Of a stretch of 64,000 nt of DNA, positions 53,239-62,384 are shown piece after piece. Within the stretch, counting starts at the first letter, position 1; each line of letters opens with the position of its first letter. Origin of the DNA: Vandiemenella viatica (taxonomy: Eukaryota > Arthropoda > Insecta > Orthoptera > Morabidae). The stretch covers positions 223,694,739 to 223,758,738 of the forward strand of contig CM061919.1 of assembly GCA_031002005.1 (NCBI GenBank), in the 5' to 3' direction. A program made the position numbers and the translations under genes. The notes below the pieces were generated by a model. That model was not told where the DNA came from and made no database searches. It worked only from the letters and a program-made list of their open reading frames with translations.

Positions 53239-54097
53239 TAGGGTTCGGATCTTGATGACAAGTACTACATATTTTTCCTGCCTTCTTTTTTAGCTCTATT
53301 AAACACTTATTGAACGTTTCTGATTGTATTTAGATGTATTTTATATAGCATATAAATGAATTTGAGGTATTTTCTAGTTTTGGTCATATTACGATAATAT
53401 TTCTGGTCATATGGTCATATTTTTAAGAAAAATGTGGTAATTTTTTAATAGCACCGAGAATTCAGTAAAGTTATAGATAGGAAGAAATTAAGATAATAAT
53501 TCACAGAACTGTACTCCTATTATAACTTGGAGGAAAAACCAAACTAATCATCACAGAAATGGTCGAATTCACTAGTCAAGATTTTAAGTTATATGTTATA
53601 GTGACTCGCTAAACGTTAATGTGTTTTAATCTCGACAATGCAGCAGCAGCTTGCCCGTGTCGATGTCTCACTGTCGCCAACACTTTTCAAAATAATCCCC
53701 AGTCAGTGTCAAATCTGCAATGGAAGTGAGTAACGCCAGGCCGAAAAGAAAATTTTCTGAATATGCGAAGTTATGGAGTTACAAAAGGAATTTTGATAGG
53801 AGTCTTTTAGTACAAAGGAAAGAGTTCTTTTCTGTAAATTATGTGGAATTAAGGTGACTTCAAAAAAACTATTTAAAATTTAATTTCCTAATGTGCACGG
53901 AAGCAAATTATGCTGTCTACATGAAAGTGACACAACTAGATAAAATAAATGATGTACAATTGAGGATGTTTTAAAGTATGGTAAATTTAAATGTTTGATT
54001 ATATTTTGTTATTTTTATGTCATATTTGCCCGCTTTTAAGGTCATATTTGCATGCATTTTCTATTTTTTTTTTTTCGTCATGAAAATCTGAACCCTA
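53239..54097 (+). mobile_element. hAT-like element, internally deleted
   Basis: Ends TAGGGTTCGGATCTTGATGA and the complement (TCATGAAAATCTGAACCCTA) are inverted with a few mismatches. The subterminal region has repeated GGTCATATTT motifs at both sides, as in hAT subterminal repeats. The flanking octamers do not match clearly, so the target duplication has decayed. It contains one short transposase-like N-terminal frame. Confidence 0.6.
53720..53857 (+). pseudogene. hAT transposase N-terminal fragment
   Basis: From ATG 53720: MEVSNARPKRKFSEYAKLWS, YKRNFDRSLLVQRKEFF and a stop after 45 codons. The start resembles the short basic N-terminus before the BED zinc finger of some insect hAT transposases (K-R-K-F-x-E-Y-x-K-x-W). 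The remainder is frameshifted or deleted. This identification is tentative. Confidence 0.35.
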
Positions 54098-54166
54098 CTC
54101 ATCACTAACGTAGTGGAGCGAAATGAATGTTTCCACCCTTCTGCGAACAGTTCACACTTTGTTCTT

Positions 54167-54417
54167 TTTTTTTATTTTTTTTTTAACTGCTTAACGTCTC
54201 CTATAACAACTAGGTCTTTAGAGACGGGAAAGGATGGGGGGCAAGGAATGGGAAGGAATTCGGCCATGGCCTTTTTGAAGGAAGCATCCCGGCATTCACC
54301 TGAAGTGATTTGGGGAAACCATGGAAAACCCAAATCTGGATGCCCGGACGGGGATTCGAACCGCCGTCCTCCCGAATGCGAGGCCAGAACGCTAGCCGTT
54401 ACACCACCACGCTCGGT
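54167..54417 (-). mobile_element. SINE-1 full-length copy with 11-bp target duplication
   Basis: ACTTTGTTCTT flanks it at 54156-54166 and 54418-54428. On the minus strand the head CCGAGCGTGGTGGTGTAACG, GCTAGCGTTCTGGCCTCGC and B box GGCGGTTCGAATCCCCG are intact, followed by CATCCAGATTTGGGTTTTCC, CCCAAATCACTTCAGGTGAA, GGCCGAATTCCTTCCC, the tail GTTATAGGAGACGTTAAGC and an A-rich end. This is the best evidence in the window for recent LINE-mediated SINE insertion. Confidence 0.9.
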
Positions 54418-54428
54418 ACTTTGTTCTT

Positions 54429-55110
54429 AGCAAATAAATATGACAACACAAATGTGCCCAGAGCGGTTGACTAGCCCGAACTGTGCCTGCTTTATAGATT
54501 AGAAAACGAAGGGGGATTCGTTGAGCGAGGTTGTAACTAATGGATATTTACCATTACAGCCTGTTTAGTTTACAAAGGGAATCCAAGGTCAGTCTGCTCT
54601 AACCGCAGTCTGCTGCACTTTCCCCTACAAGCAGAAGGGAAATTTGCCACTCGCTTACATGGACACAGCGGTCTGCTCGGAGAATTAGAAAGGAAAAGGG
54701 TGGTGAGGTGAGTAGTAGGGCCACAAGAACATAATCCTGAGCCCCCAGGTGGGTGTAGTATAATAAAGTCAAACTGAAACCGAAAAGTGCTTGATATTGC
54801 TTCGCTTTCTTTCGAGGAAGTTTTGGTAAATTTTAATGTCGACCACAGCACTATATAATATTATGCAGTCTCTACGTTGTTTAAACAAGATCTAGATTCA
54901 GTATTTCTTTGTCATTAAGAGCACATATTTATTCTAAAAGCGATTAATTTAATTAAATCAGAAATTAATTTTTTTCGTAGAGTTCGATTTCGGAAGTAAG
55001 CCCACGTTGTCTGCAATAGTTGCACTGCGACAGTAGTTTCACATCACCTGTTTCGCAAGACTGTGCTGGAAGAAACCTAGCTGAGAACAGACAAGAAGTG
55101 GACTGAAGGA
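54429..55110. other. Unannotated DNA
   Basis: No gene is recognised. The minus-strand 93-codon frame at 54570-54851 is not family-like. Confidence 0.4.
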
Positions 55111-55432
55111 GGGGGCGTCCATAAATTACGTGAGGTGAAATAGGAGGGGGGAGGGAGGGGGGTCCGGCGAAATCTCACCAAAGGGGAGGAGGGAGGGGGG
55201 TCGACGGAAATCTCACGTGAGGTTTTTGAAATTTTTGTTGGACTGCACAGCTAAAAAAAAAAAGAAAAGAAAAAAAGGTCTACAAAACTCGCGAAGACCG
55301 ATTTTAGGGGGGTATTTCGGCGAAAAGTGTGGGTGAGACCTAAAAAAAAGGGGGGTCTCACGGACCAGATCTCACCAGAAGGGGGGGTCCGAAAATCCGG
55401 AAAAACACCTCACGTAATTTATGGATGCCCCC
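55111..55432. mobile_element. Family B hairpin MITE, copy B4, G-run rich
   Basis: Ends GGGGGCGTCCATAAATTACG and CACGTAATTTATGGATGCCC-CC. In this copy the C-runs of B1-B3 appear as G-runs because it is inverted (GGAGGGGGGAGGGAGGGGGG region at 55143-55162). GAAGGA directly precedes and follows the element (55105-55110 and 55433-55438), longer than the 3-bp TTA seen for B1. An A-rich interruption lies at 55253-55275. Confidence 0.85.
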
Positions 55433-56015
55433 GAAGGAAGCTAGGGGAAACGGTAATATTGGGGAAAAGCTATAGTGCAGAGAACATAACTGTTTAAATG
55501 AAGAGGTGTATTTACGCGTTGGATGTGATCTTTATGAGTGAGCGGTGAGCGTGTGATAACTTGTTCCACGTGTCTTGTGCTCAGGTGGTGTGATACAGGC
55601 AGAGTTCCAGCACCTCGGAGACGGGGTGGCTGCCGCGATGGGTTTATCATCGGACAATTCAATTACCGGCTGAGAACGTGGCTGAGGGGAGTCATGCTCA
55701 CTCGCTAGGGGCTCCGTTATTAATTACACGGGCGGCGTTGCCAGGCTCCTTTGTAGGGCTGCGAGCGTCTTGCGCATACACTTAGCAGCGCTCTTCCTTA
55801 CCGACACGTTGGCACGCGACCAAGAGTTGTGTTTAAGGTATCATATAAAACTTCTGCGACAGTTTCCAATACTATACTCTGCTCACCTTCAACTGGCGGT
55901 TCAAGGTCATTTCCGCTTTCCCAGCCCCCACACGGTGCCTGACCTTTGTGTCCAGGTAGACTGGTGGCAAATTTGTCAACAGGAATTGTTTCTCCTTCGC
56001 ATATAGGGGGTAGGT
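55433..56015. other. Unannotated DNA
   Basis: GC-balanced sequence, possibly unique, with overlapping short open frames in several phases (55770-56072). No domain is recognised. Confidence 0.35.
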
Positions 56016-56990
56016 CAGTGGAGTGGGGATACAACAGAGTGACCTTGAGCCGCCTCTGTTAACTGAACGCACTATAGGGGTTCATAACCGAAAAATAACA
56101 GAGGGTTATTGCTGTCGCTCCGCTGCCTATTCTCTGTCACAGGACTGTAGCTCGTAAATGTAAAGAATTTAACTTCTGACTCGAAACTGAATTTTGCATT
56201 TAGAAATTATTCTAGTGGACTCCGGTTTATGGGCTGCCGTTGTGTAGAGTTACTGGAGTAGGTGACTAAGATATTCCTTTCAGTTCTTTTCACTGGAAAA
56301 TTAAGACCTGAGCGACCCTAACAGTTCTCTGACTTGACAACAAAAACGTCTAAAACTATCTTAGTAACGTGATTGTCCAGACAGACTGGAATTGACAGCA
56401 TCTTGTATGGTAACACTAAATGATAAAGCTATCGATTTGCAACTTGAGAATGAAACAATAAAAACTTCTTATTTAGTGGTTAGTTTACCAGGTATTATTA
56501 GGTCTACCATTTGAGTAAAAGTTAGGTTAGTGTCGATGCTTCCCTGTAGTAAATCTTATTGGAATGGAGCGATTATACTAGTGGTCCGAGCGGCAACGTG
56601 TTACAGAGTGGAGAGGAGTCCGTTACCAAGCCTCAAAATAAGTGAAGCACTCGTTATCGCGCCATGCGATGTGATCCAACTCATATCAGCTCAACTGTAA
56701 CTGCTTGAGGCAACCTAGCACATGCTCTCCAGAATGTTTACTGTCTGAGATACCGTTAATATGATGTGTTACATCATGGAAATAAAATCGCACTTTAAAT
56801 GTGCAACTGAATATTGGATAATAATGTTTCATCATCATCGTCCACTTCAGTCGCAACATAGTTTTCTCGGGTTTGCAGCGGAGTGGGGATAGAGCTTTGT
56901 GACCTTGACCCGCCTCTGTTAACTTAACAGACTGTAGGGGTCCGCAACAAAACAAAAAAACACGGAGCGTTATTGCTGTAGCTCTGCTAT
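56016..56990 (+). repeat. Pair of direct repeats about 105 bp, 860 bp apart
   Basis: Copies at about 56016-56120 and 56876-56985 share GGAGTGGGGATA, GTGACCTTGA, CCGCCTCTGTTAACT, TAGGGGT and GGTTATTGCTG / GCGTTATTGCTG. They are diverged by roughly a fifth by eye. The 750 bp between contain nothing recognisable. They could be remnants of a duplicated repeat or flanks of a lost element; LTR identity is not supported. Confidence 0.55.
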
Positions 56991-57189
56991 AACATCGCTG
57001 AAGTCTGACAGATTCTTGATAGATACCTCGAAGATACTTGATGAAGACAACAGAGGATGGTGTCGAAACGTTGTCACGTTTTTATGACACTATCCGGCTG
57101 CAAATTCAGGAAGACTATGTTGCATTTACACGCTAGGAAAATACCCATTCACATATTAGCCAGTTCAATCATTAAAAGATGTGGCCCCT

Positions 57190-57437
57190 TAGAGTTTGAG
57201 CAGTCTTCTCCACTGCCAGCTAAATCCAGCAACACTCCGTAAGCTTCGTCCACCAACCTATTTAGGTCGTAATGACAGGAGAGATAAGATTAGAGAAATC
57301 AGATGCCGTACTGATGATTATATGTATTCTTTCCTCGGGCTACTCGGGATTGGAATTGCCAGAGTTAATTATGGTGCAAAGTGCCCTCTGCAAACCATTA
57401 TGTTTGTGAATTACAGAGTATGGATGTAGATGTATGT
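57190..57437 (+). mobile_element. Possible LINE 3' tail
   Basis: AGAGATAAGATTAGAGAAAT, CTCGGGCTACTCGGGATTGG, CAAAGTGCCCTCTGCAAACC and GAGTATGGATGTAGATGTA match the style of a LINE 3' end common in insects (…TGCCCTC-GCCA-…GAGTATGNATGTAGATG). The frame reads RDKIREIRCR. I cannot assign it to family L. Confidence 0.4.
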
Positions 57438-57465
57438 TCTTGTCCCATCAGTCTGGTGGGCTTCC

Positions 57466-57690
57466 TTTTTAACTCTTCGAAGTAGAGGGTGATTATAGGC
57501 GGGAAAGGACTAGGGACAAGGAATGCGAAGGAATTAAGCCAAGGACTTTTTGAAGGAACCAGGTATTACCCTGGAGTGATTTGGGGAAACTATGCAAAAC
57601 CCAAATCTTGATTGCCGGATGGAAAATCGAACTCGTGTCCTCCTTAATGAGAGGCCAGAGCGTTACCGCTCAACCACCACGCTCGGAATC
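57466..57690 (-). mobile_element. SINE-1 copy
   Basis: On the minus strand: TCCGAGCGTGGTGGTTGAGC, GTAACGCTCTGGCCTCTC, degenerate B box ACGAGTTCGATTTTCC; body CATAGTTTCCCCAAATCACT, AAGTCCTTGGCTTAATTCC, TTCGCATTCCTTGTCCC; the tail is lost in CTATAATCACCC. Confidence 0.75.
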
Positions 57691-58069
57691 GTTTTCCTTT
57701 TCGTATCTGATGCTCTCTTGGTCTCCACTTCAACACTGTGTTTGTCAATCTTTTACCGTTCCTCAGAGCAACATCGACGGCCCACTGCCACTTCAAGGAG
57801 GCTGTCTTATACACGATGTCTGTCACGTTCGTAAATTCTCTCTTCCTGTCTTTTAAAACTAGGGCAGATCTTCCTATGGCTGTTTGCACCGTTAAGTTTT
57901 CATTTTTGTAAATTCATTTGGTTTCAAGGTGTCACAGCATGGGAAGAATGCGCCGGTTGTAAACTATCTTCTTTTTAGATGTTTGGACGTATTAGATTCG
58001 ACAATAAATAAGTGCCTCTCCAAAACTAAAAATTTACTAGTTTTTAAATGTTAATTCACTATATGTTTC

Positions 58070-58335
58070 AACGGACTGGTGGCTCAGTGGTTAAGGCATC
58101 TGACTGCGGATTGAAAGGTCCCCCGTTCGAATCCCGGTCTCAACTGGAATTTTCGAAAGGTCTTTAACCCGACCTTCACCTATGGCACAGCTTGCTGTGA
58201 AATGTAAAGTACACCTCAAACTGTTGACTCTCTATACCCGGTAGGATTACCGGGTTAGGTTAAGGTGGATTGCGCTGACAGTTAAAAGGTTCTCACCAGG
58301 TCATTACGACCACATGAGAATTTGCTACTAAGAGT
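58070..58335 (+). mobile_element. SINE-3, best-preserved copy
   Basis: Head ACTGGTGGCTCAGTGGTTAA (A box), CTGACTGCGGATTGAAAGG, B box CCCGTTCGAATCCCGGTC; body TTTAACCCGACCTTCACCTA, GGCACAGCTTGCTGTGAAAT, TATACCCGGTAGGATTACCG, and an extended tail GGTCATTACGACCACATGAG shared with the 49.9-kb copy. A T-run follows at 58349-58357. Confidence 0.8.
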
Positions 58336-59594
58336 CTCGATTTATTTTTTTTTTTTTATATATATTAGTCATTGACTTGTCATAAATTTCTACCGCAAAG
58401 ATTCAATCCAATGATTGAGTCGAAGATGGATGGTAAGAGTTAGATCCATTCTCAGGGTCTGTTGGTGAATTGTTGTCAGTGCAGGAACCACATAAAAGCT
58501 AGGAATCCCGCTCTTAGTTCCCACGCGGGAGGGTGCAAGGCGTCTTGGAAGGTAGTGGAGTTGCGATGATAGGATTTGATCCTGCGATCAATCATCCGGT
58601 TGGACGAGGTGACGCCGTGACGGACACTACATCCATTATGTGGCGATAAGACCGCGCGTGGCAGGTGAAAGCAGATCCTCCTTTCTCTCTCAATCTAGAT
58701 GGATGCCCCGCCTGGGATTACACCCTGTCTAATCAATTACGGTAACCGCCGTCCCGGCTCAAGGCGATTGCCCTCCGCTCTCCTCCGCCAATCGATAGGC
58801 GGCGCGGTGCCCAGTGGGTGGGAGGTGTCACCGATCCACACCGGAGCTTTCGACCAATGGAAATATGCTCGCGGGAGACTAGCTACGATTCAAAATATTC
58901 TCGCAGGGTGAATCTTTGAGTGACACATTTATGTGTTGTGGAGATGCAAAAGAAGGCCCCAGTAACATCCTGTACCAGAGAAACAGGTAGGTTACTGAGA
59001 ACACTTACGAACCACAATCAGCTAGATTATATCATGGTGAAACAGGGTAGTTATCTGATAGTTATGAAGTGCAGTCTGAAATTCAAGAGAATAAAGAAAA
59101 GGTAAAAGCAGAACAAACTGAAACAGGTAGTGAAGTTACGATCATACGATTTATCATCAATCATCAGTTTCTCACAAACATAAATACAGTTTTGATTCCG
59201 AGAAATTTAACATATAAAATGTATTGAAGATTTATTTCTACTTTTATTACGAATTCGTACAAACACAACAGACTCGTAACAGATGATTCTACAGTCATTT
59301 TGCTGTAAGGAAATAATCCAAACTCCAATAATTTTTATTTATAAATTCAATAGTGAAACTCACGTGAAGAACACCTTAGTTATTTAGTTTCATACCGTAA
59401 TTTACCGATTTGAAAAATCATGAATCGCTAGGAAGGAAAATGGAAATTATGTTATTCCTGAATATGGTATAAAATATTATAACTTCTCCATACATTCAGC
59501 TGCTTCTCTTTTCTTTGCTATCTTCAGTATGTACCTAACAAAAATAAACCATGCTCTAGAGCTGTTTGTGAACATCGCTAAACTTAAGAAATAC
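58336..59594. other. Unannotated DNA with unique-looking island
   Basis: The block 58690-58915 is GC-rich and looks unique: ACCCTGTCTAATCAATTACG (homeodomain-like ATCAATTA), CCGCCAATCGATAGGCGGCG and CATTGGTCGAAAG on the minus strand. Candidate cis-regulatory DNA; no gene is recognised. Confidence 0.35.
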
Positions 59595-59665
59595 TGCTGA
59601 TGCACTAGACTGGAATCGAACCGGGAGCCTAGCACGCTAGCCTCTATGCTGCTGGGGTGGCACGT
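59595..59665 (-). repeat. tRNA-like SINE head, isolated
   Basis: On the minus strand GCCACCCCAGCAGCATAGAG then GCTAGCGTGCTAGGCTCCCG, GTTCGATTCCAGTCTAGTGC has a B box and anticodon-arm-like pairing (CTAGCGTGCTAG), but no A box or acceptor stem. It is most likely an orphan SINE head. Confidence 0.4.
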
Positions 59666-59949
59666 GCAGAAGTATAGGTTTATTAGGGTGGAGTTAAGGT
59701 TAAACTCCATGATTACAGTGTCAGGAAAGTGTCAATAAGTTAGTAAGATAAGTAACGTCGATTTGTATACGAATACCATGTTCACAGTACGATTTAGCAG
59801 GAATTTAAATGGCTTTTCTAAGCGCGAAACACTTTTATACTTCTTCTCTGTAATCTGATTCTGATAGAACCAAGGGTATAAATTTTGACATCTTTAATCT
59901 TCCAAGCAGCTTGAAACGCTGTTGCAGATGTTGAGACAGCCTGAATATT

Positions 59950-60152
59950 AACAGTTACTCGAGGACGGTGGTTCGAATCCCCGTCCGGGCATCCAGATTT
60001 GGGTTTTCCATGGTTTCCCAAATCACTCCAGGCAAATGGCGGGATGCTTCCTTCAAAAGGTCGTGGCCGAATTCCTTTCCATTCCTTGCCCCCCATCCTT
60101 TCCCGTCTCTAAAGACCTCGCTGTTAGAGAGACGTTAAGCAGATAAAAAAAA
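59950..60152 (+). mobile_element. SINE-1 copy, 5'-truncated
   Basis: Starts at the B box GGTGGTTCGAATCCCCG, then CATCCAGATTTGGGTTTTCC, CCCAAATCACTCCAGGCAAA, GTGGCCGAATTCCTTTCC, CCCCATCCTTTCCCGTCTC, GAGAGACGTTAAGCAG and an A-rich end. The A box is missing, so the truncation is typical of incomplete reverse transcription. Confidence 0.8.
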
Positions 60153-60495
60153 GTTACTCAGTTGGTATAAAGTTTGTCGTGCGTACATTTTATTTTATTT
60201 ATTTATTATCTTTGCATCCGTACAGTTCGTCCTTTTCAATCTATAACGAACAGTTGTTTTTGATTTCTATAATAATTTTTAAATACCGTTGTAAAATCAA
60301 TTTTTTGTTGCTGCTGATATACAGTATTCTGAGTAATAGGTTTCAATAATTTACAGTATTGTAGCAGTAATTATAAAATAATTTTACCATGTTACATAGT
60401 ATGTAAGATTTATCGTTTAAAATTTTGTAAGAATTTATTTGTTGCTTGCATACATTGAGGAATAGGCTTCAGCTTCCCAGAAGTCACGTTTCCGG
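60153..60495. other. Unannotated AT-rich DNA
   Basis: Nothing recognisable. Confidence 0.4.
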
Positions 60496-60509
60496 CATCA
60501 GACTTTGTT

Positions 60510-60698
60510 GAAACGTATTTACAGGTTCTCCGTCGGATAAAATTGACTGAAGACAAGCTTTCGGCGGCTAGCTCTGTCGCCATCATCAGGTCCTTTGTTA
60601 AGTCTGTGACAACTAGAGATGTCTTTCGTTAATTCTATCCGGCGGAGAACCTGTGGAGACTACATTTCAGCAATACACCGGCAAAGTCTTAATTCTCA
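60510..60698 (-). mobile_element. Small insertion flanked by 14-bp direct repeats, with hammerhead-like core
   Basis: CATCAGACTTTGTT occurs at 60496-60509 and 60699-60712, which I interpret as a target duplication. The 189-bp insert contains inverted blocks ACAGGTTCTCCG-CGGATA (60521-60538) and TATCCGGCGGAGAACCTGT (60636-60654). Between them, on the minus strand, CTGATGA-T-GGCG-loop-CGCC-GAAA (60559-60589) repeats the core layout of H1. A short stem I may form (AGGAC with GTCTT, one G-T pair). There is no protein frame. It is probably a non-autonomous retroelement, but its class is not established. Confidence 0.55.
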
Positions 60699-60712
60699 CA
60701 TCAGACTTTGTT

Positions 60713-61759
60713 AGTCGTCCATAGAAGAATTTTTCGTTCATTTCAATCCTTTCTCTGTTTTGTGGTAGAATAAGAAGTTGGTGCTCATGCTGAGGCCGGT
60801 ATCGCTTCCTAGCTGCATCTGACACAGCATTGGACAACTTGTCCTGTTCTTCTGAGAAGTGAGGCTCCCTCTATATTCTTTCACTTGATCGTCTACAGAT
60901 GCGCACTCACACTGTATATGAGCAGGTATTTCTGGAGATCCAAGATCACTTTCTGCCCTACTAATCCTTTCCAAATATGTTTCACACGGTCAAATATATT
61001 AATCCTCGATATGAATTTAAATATTTCATTTTCGAACTAATGTCAGAAATAATTTCATATACTTCCATTACTGTTTCCAAACTGTTCCACTGCTGTTGTC
61101 ATTTATTTAAGATACAGCTTTTAACATCTTGCATGCCAGCGAAATTAATTTTTGAAGCACCAAACAAACCAATCATTGCCAGAAAGAAGCAACCCGGAAA
61201 TTTTCTATTGACGTATTTGATATGTTCTGTGGTCTAGATACAAGCAGCTTCTGGTGGTGTATTATCTGTAAACATGTATTGGCATCTTGTGAGGTGTAAA
61301 TGCAAATACGAGAGAAATTAGCTTGTGTGGCTGTCATTTGTGATTATTATCTGTGTTGGGAAAATTATTTTTGCGGTTCTGCGGTTCTATCAGTCGAAAT
61401 AAACAGATATTTTCGGATAGGAAAAGAAGACATATTAGTTCAATTACATGAGAACGGTCAACTGAAAAAAATTGTTTAGGTAGTGAGGCTTTGTTGTTGT
61501 TTTTGTACCAGTGTGTGTGCTGCGTATTAGAGACGCTGCGGGAGGTAGGCTCCCTTTTATCTCGCCGCTATCTCCAGCGCAGCATCTCCCCTCCGGCAAT
61601 CAAGCGACGGCGTCTAGTCACGTGACAGAGCGAGCCTCAACATGAAGGGAAAGACCCCCCCACCACAGGAATGGTCGACAACCATCCAGGAAATCATGTA
61701 AAATTGAGATGACTAACAGGACTACAGCCAGAGCAGCATTAAGATGTGGGACTCTATGG
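60713..61759. other. Unannotated DNA with GC island
   Basis: No gene is recognised. The 61530-61650 block (GACGCTGCGGGAGGTAGGC, CGCCGCTATCTCCAGCGC, CACGTGAC) is GC-rich and may be regulatory. Confidence 0.35.
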
Positions 61760-62040
61760 TATTTTATTAATTAATAAATACAGGCTAAGCAATCGAACAT
61801 CTGTTCGTTTATTTACTTTTCCGACGCGTTTCGCTTCTTAACTGAAGGATCTTCAGCGGTTTTCCTGTTGATTGCGTATAGATATTACAATATTGTTATG
61901 TTTTACATTCTGAATATTGAAGATTTTATACAAATGATAATCTACTTACATTTTTTGATATATTGCTCTATTTATCCACCATTCTCAGCAGCAGTGATTT
62001 TTGTCTGCATTTTGGACTGCAGGCCTTTTCCACTTGTTGC
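61760..62040 (-). mobile_element. Family H element, diverged copy
   Basis: On the minus strand it shares with the 50.4-kb element CTGCTGAGAATGG, an AT-rich middle with AATGTAAGTAGATTAT, the hammerhead-like block H3 at 61821-61859, and an end CGATTGCTTAGCCTG-TATTTATTAATTAATA similar to the 50.4-kb TIR. Its 5' TIR is not clear. H3 reads CCG, CTGAAGA, T, CCTTC-AGTTAA-GAAGC, GAAA, CGCG, T, CGG, with the H17 base apparently lost. Confidence 0.5.
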
Positions 62041-62384
62041 ACACGTGAACTAGCACTACACTGCATTGTACTTTGTATGAATATCTGGTCTGTTTTTTTT
62101 TTGTTTACTTTTGGCCGTGACAACCACCAACCAACTAATATAGAAACAGACATGCAAATACTCACCATAAACAACAAGAAATCACAAACACTAACATTCC
62201 AAGTGAACTATCATACAGAAATCACTAACAAAAATAAAACATATAATTAACGAATACACAAACCTAACACACCAGACACTATGTTCAGTACTGAAAATAA
62301 AATAAATAAAAAAAACCCATCAACACAGGTAAACCTCCATTAAGCAAGGACATAAACAAAATCATAATAAACTGATGCAATATA
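62041..62384. other. Unannotated AT-rich DNA
   Basis: A-rich sequence with (AACA)-like stretches. Nothing recognisable. Confidence 0.4.

Noticed and set aside
56016..56990. LTR retrotransposon
   Set aside because: Repeats are short and diverged, lack TG/CA ends, and no gag/pol similarity lies between them.
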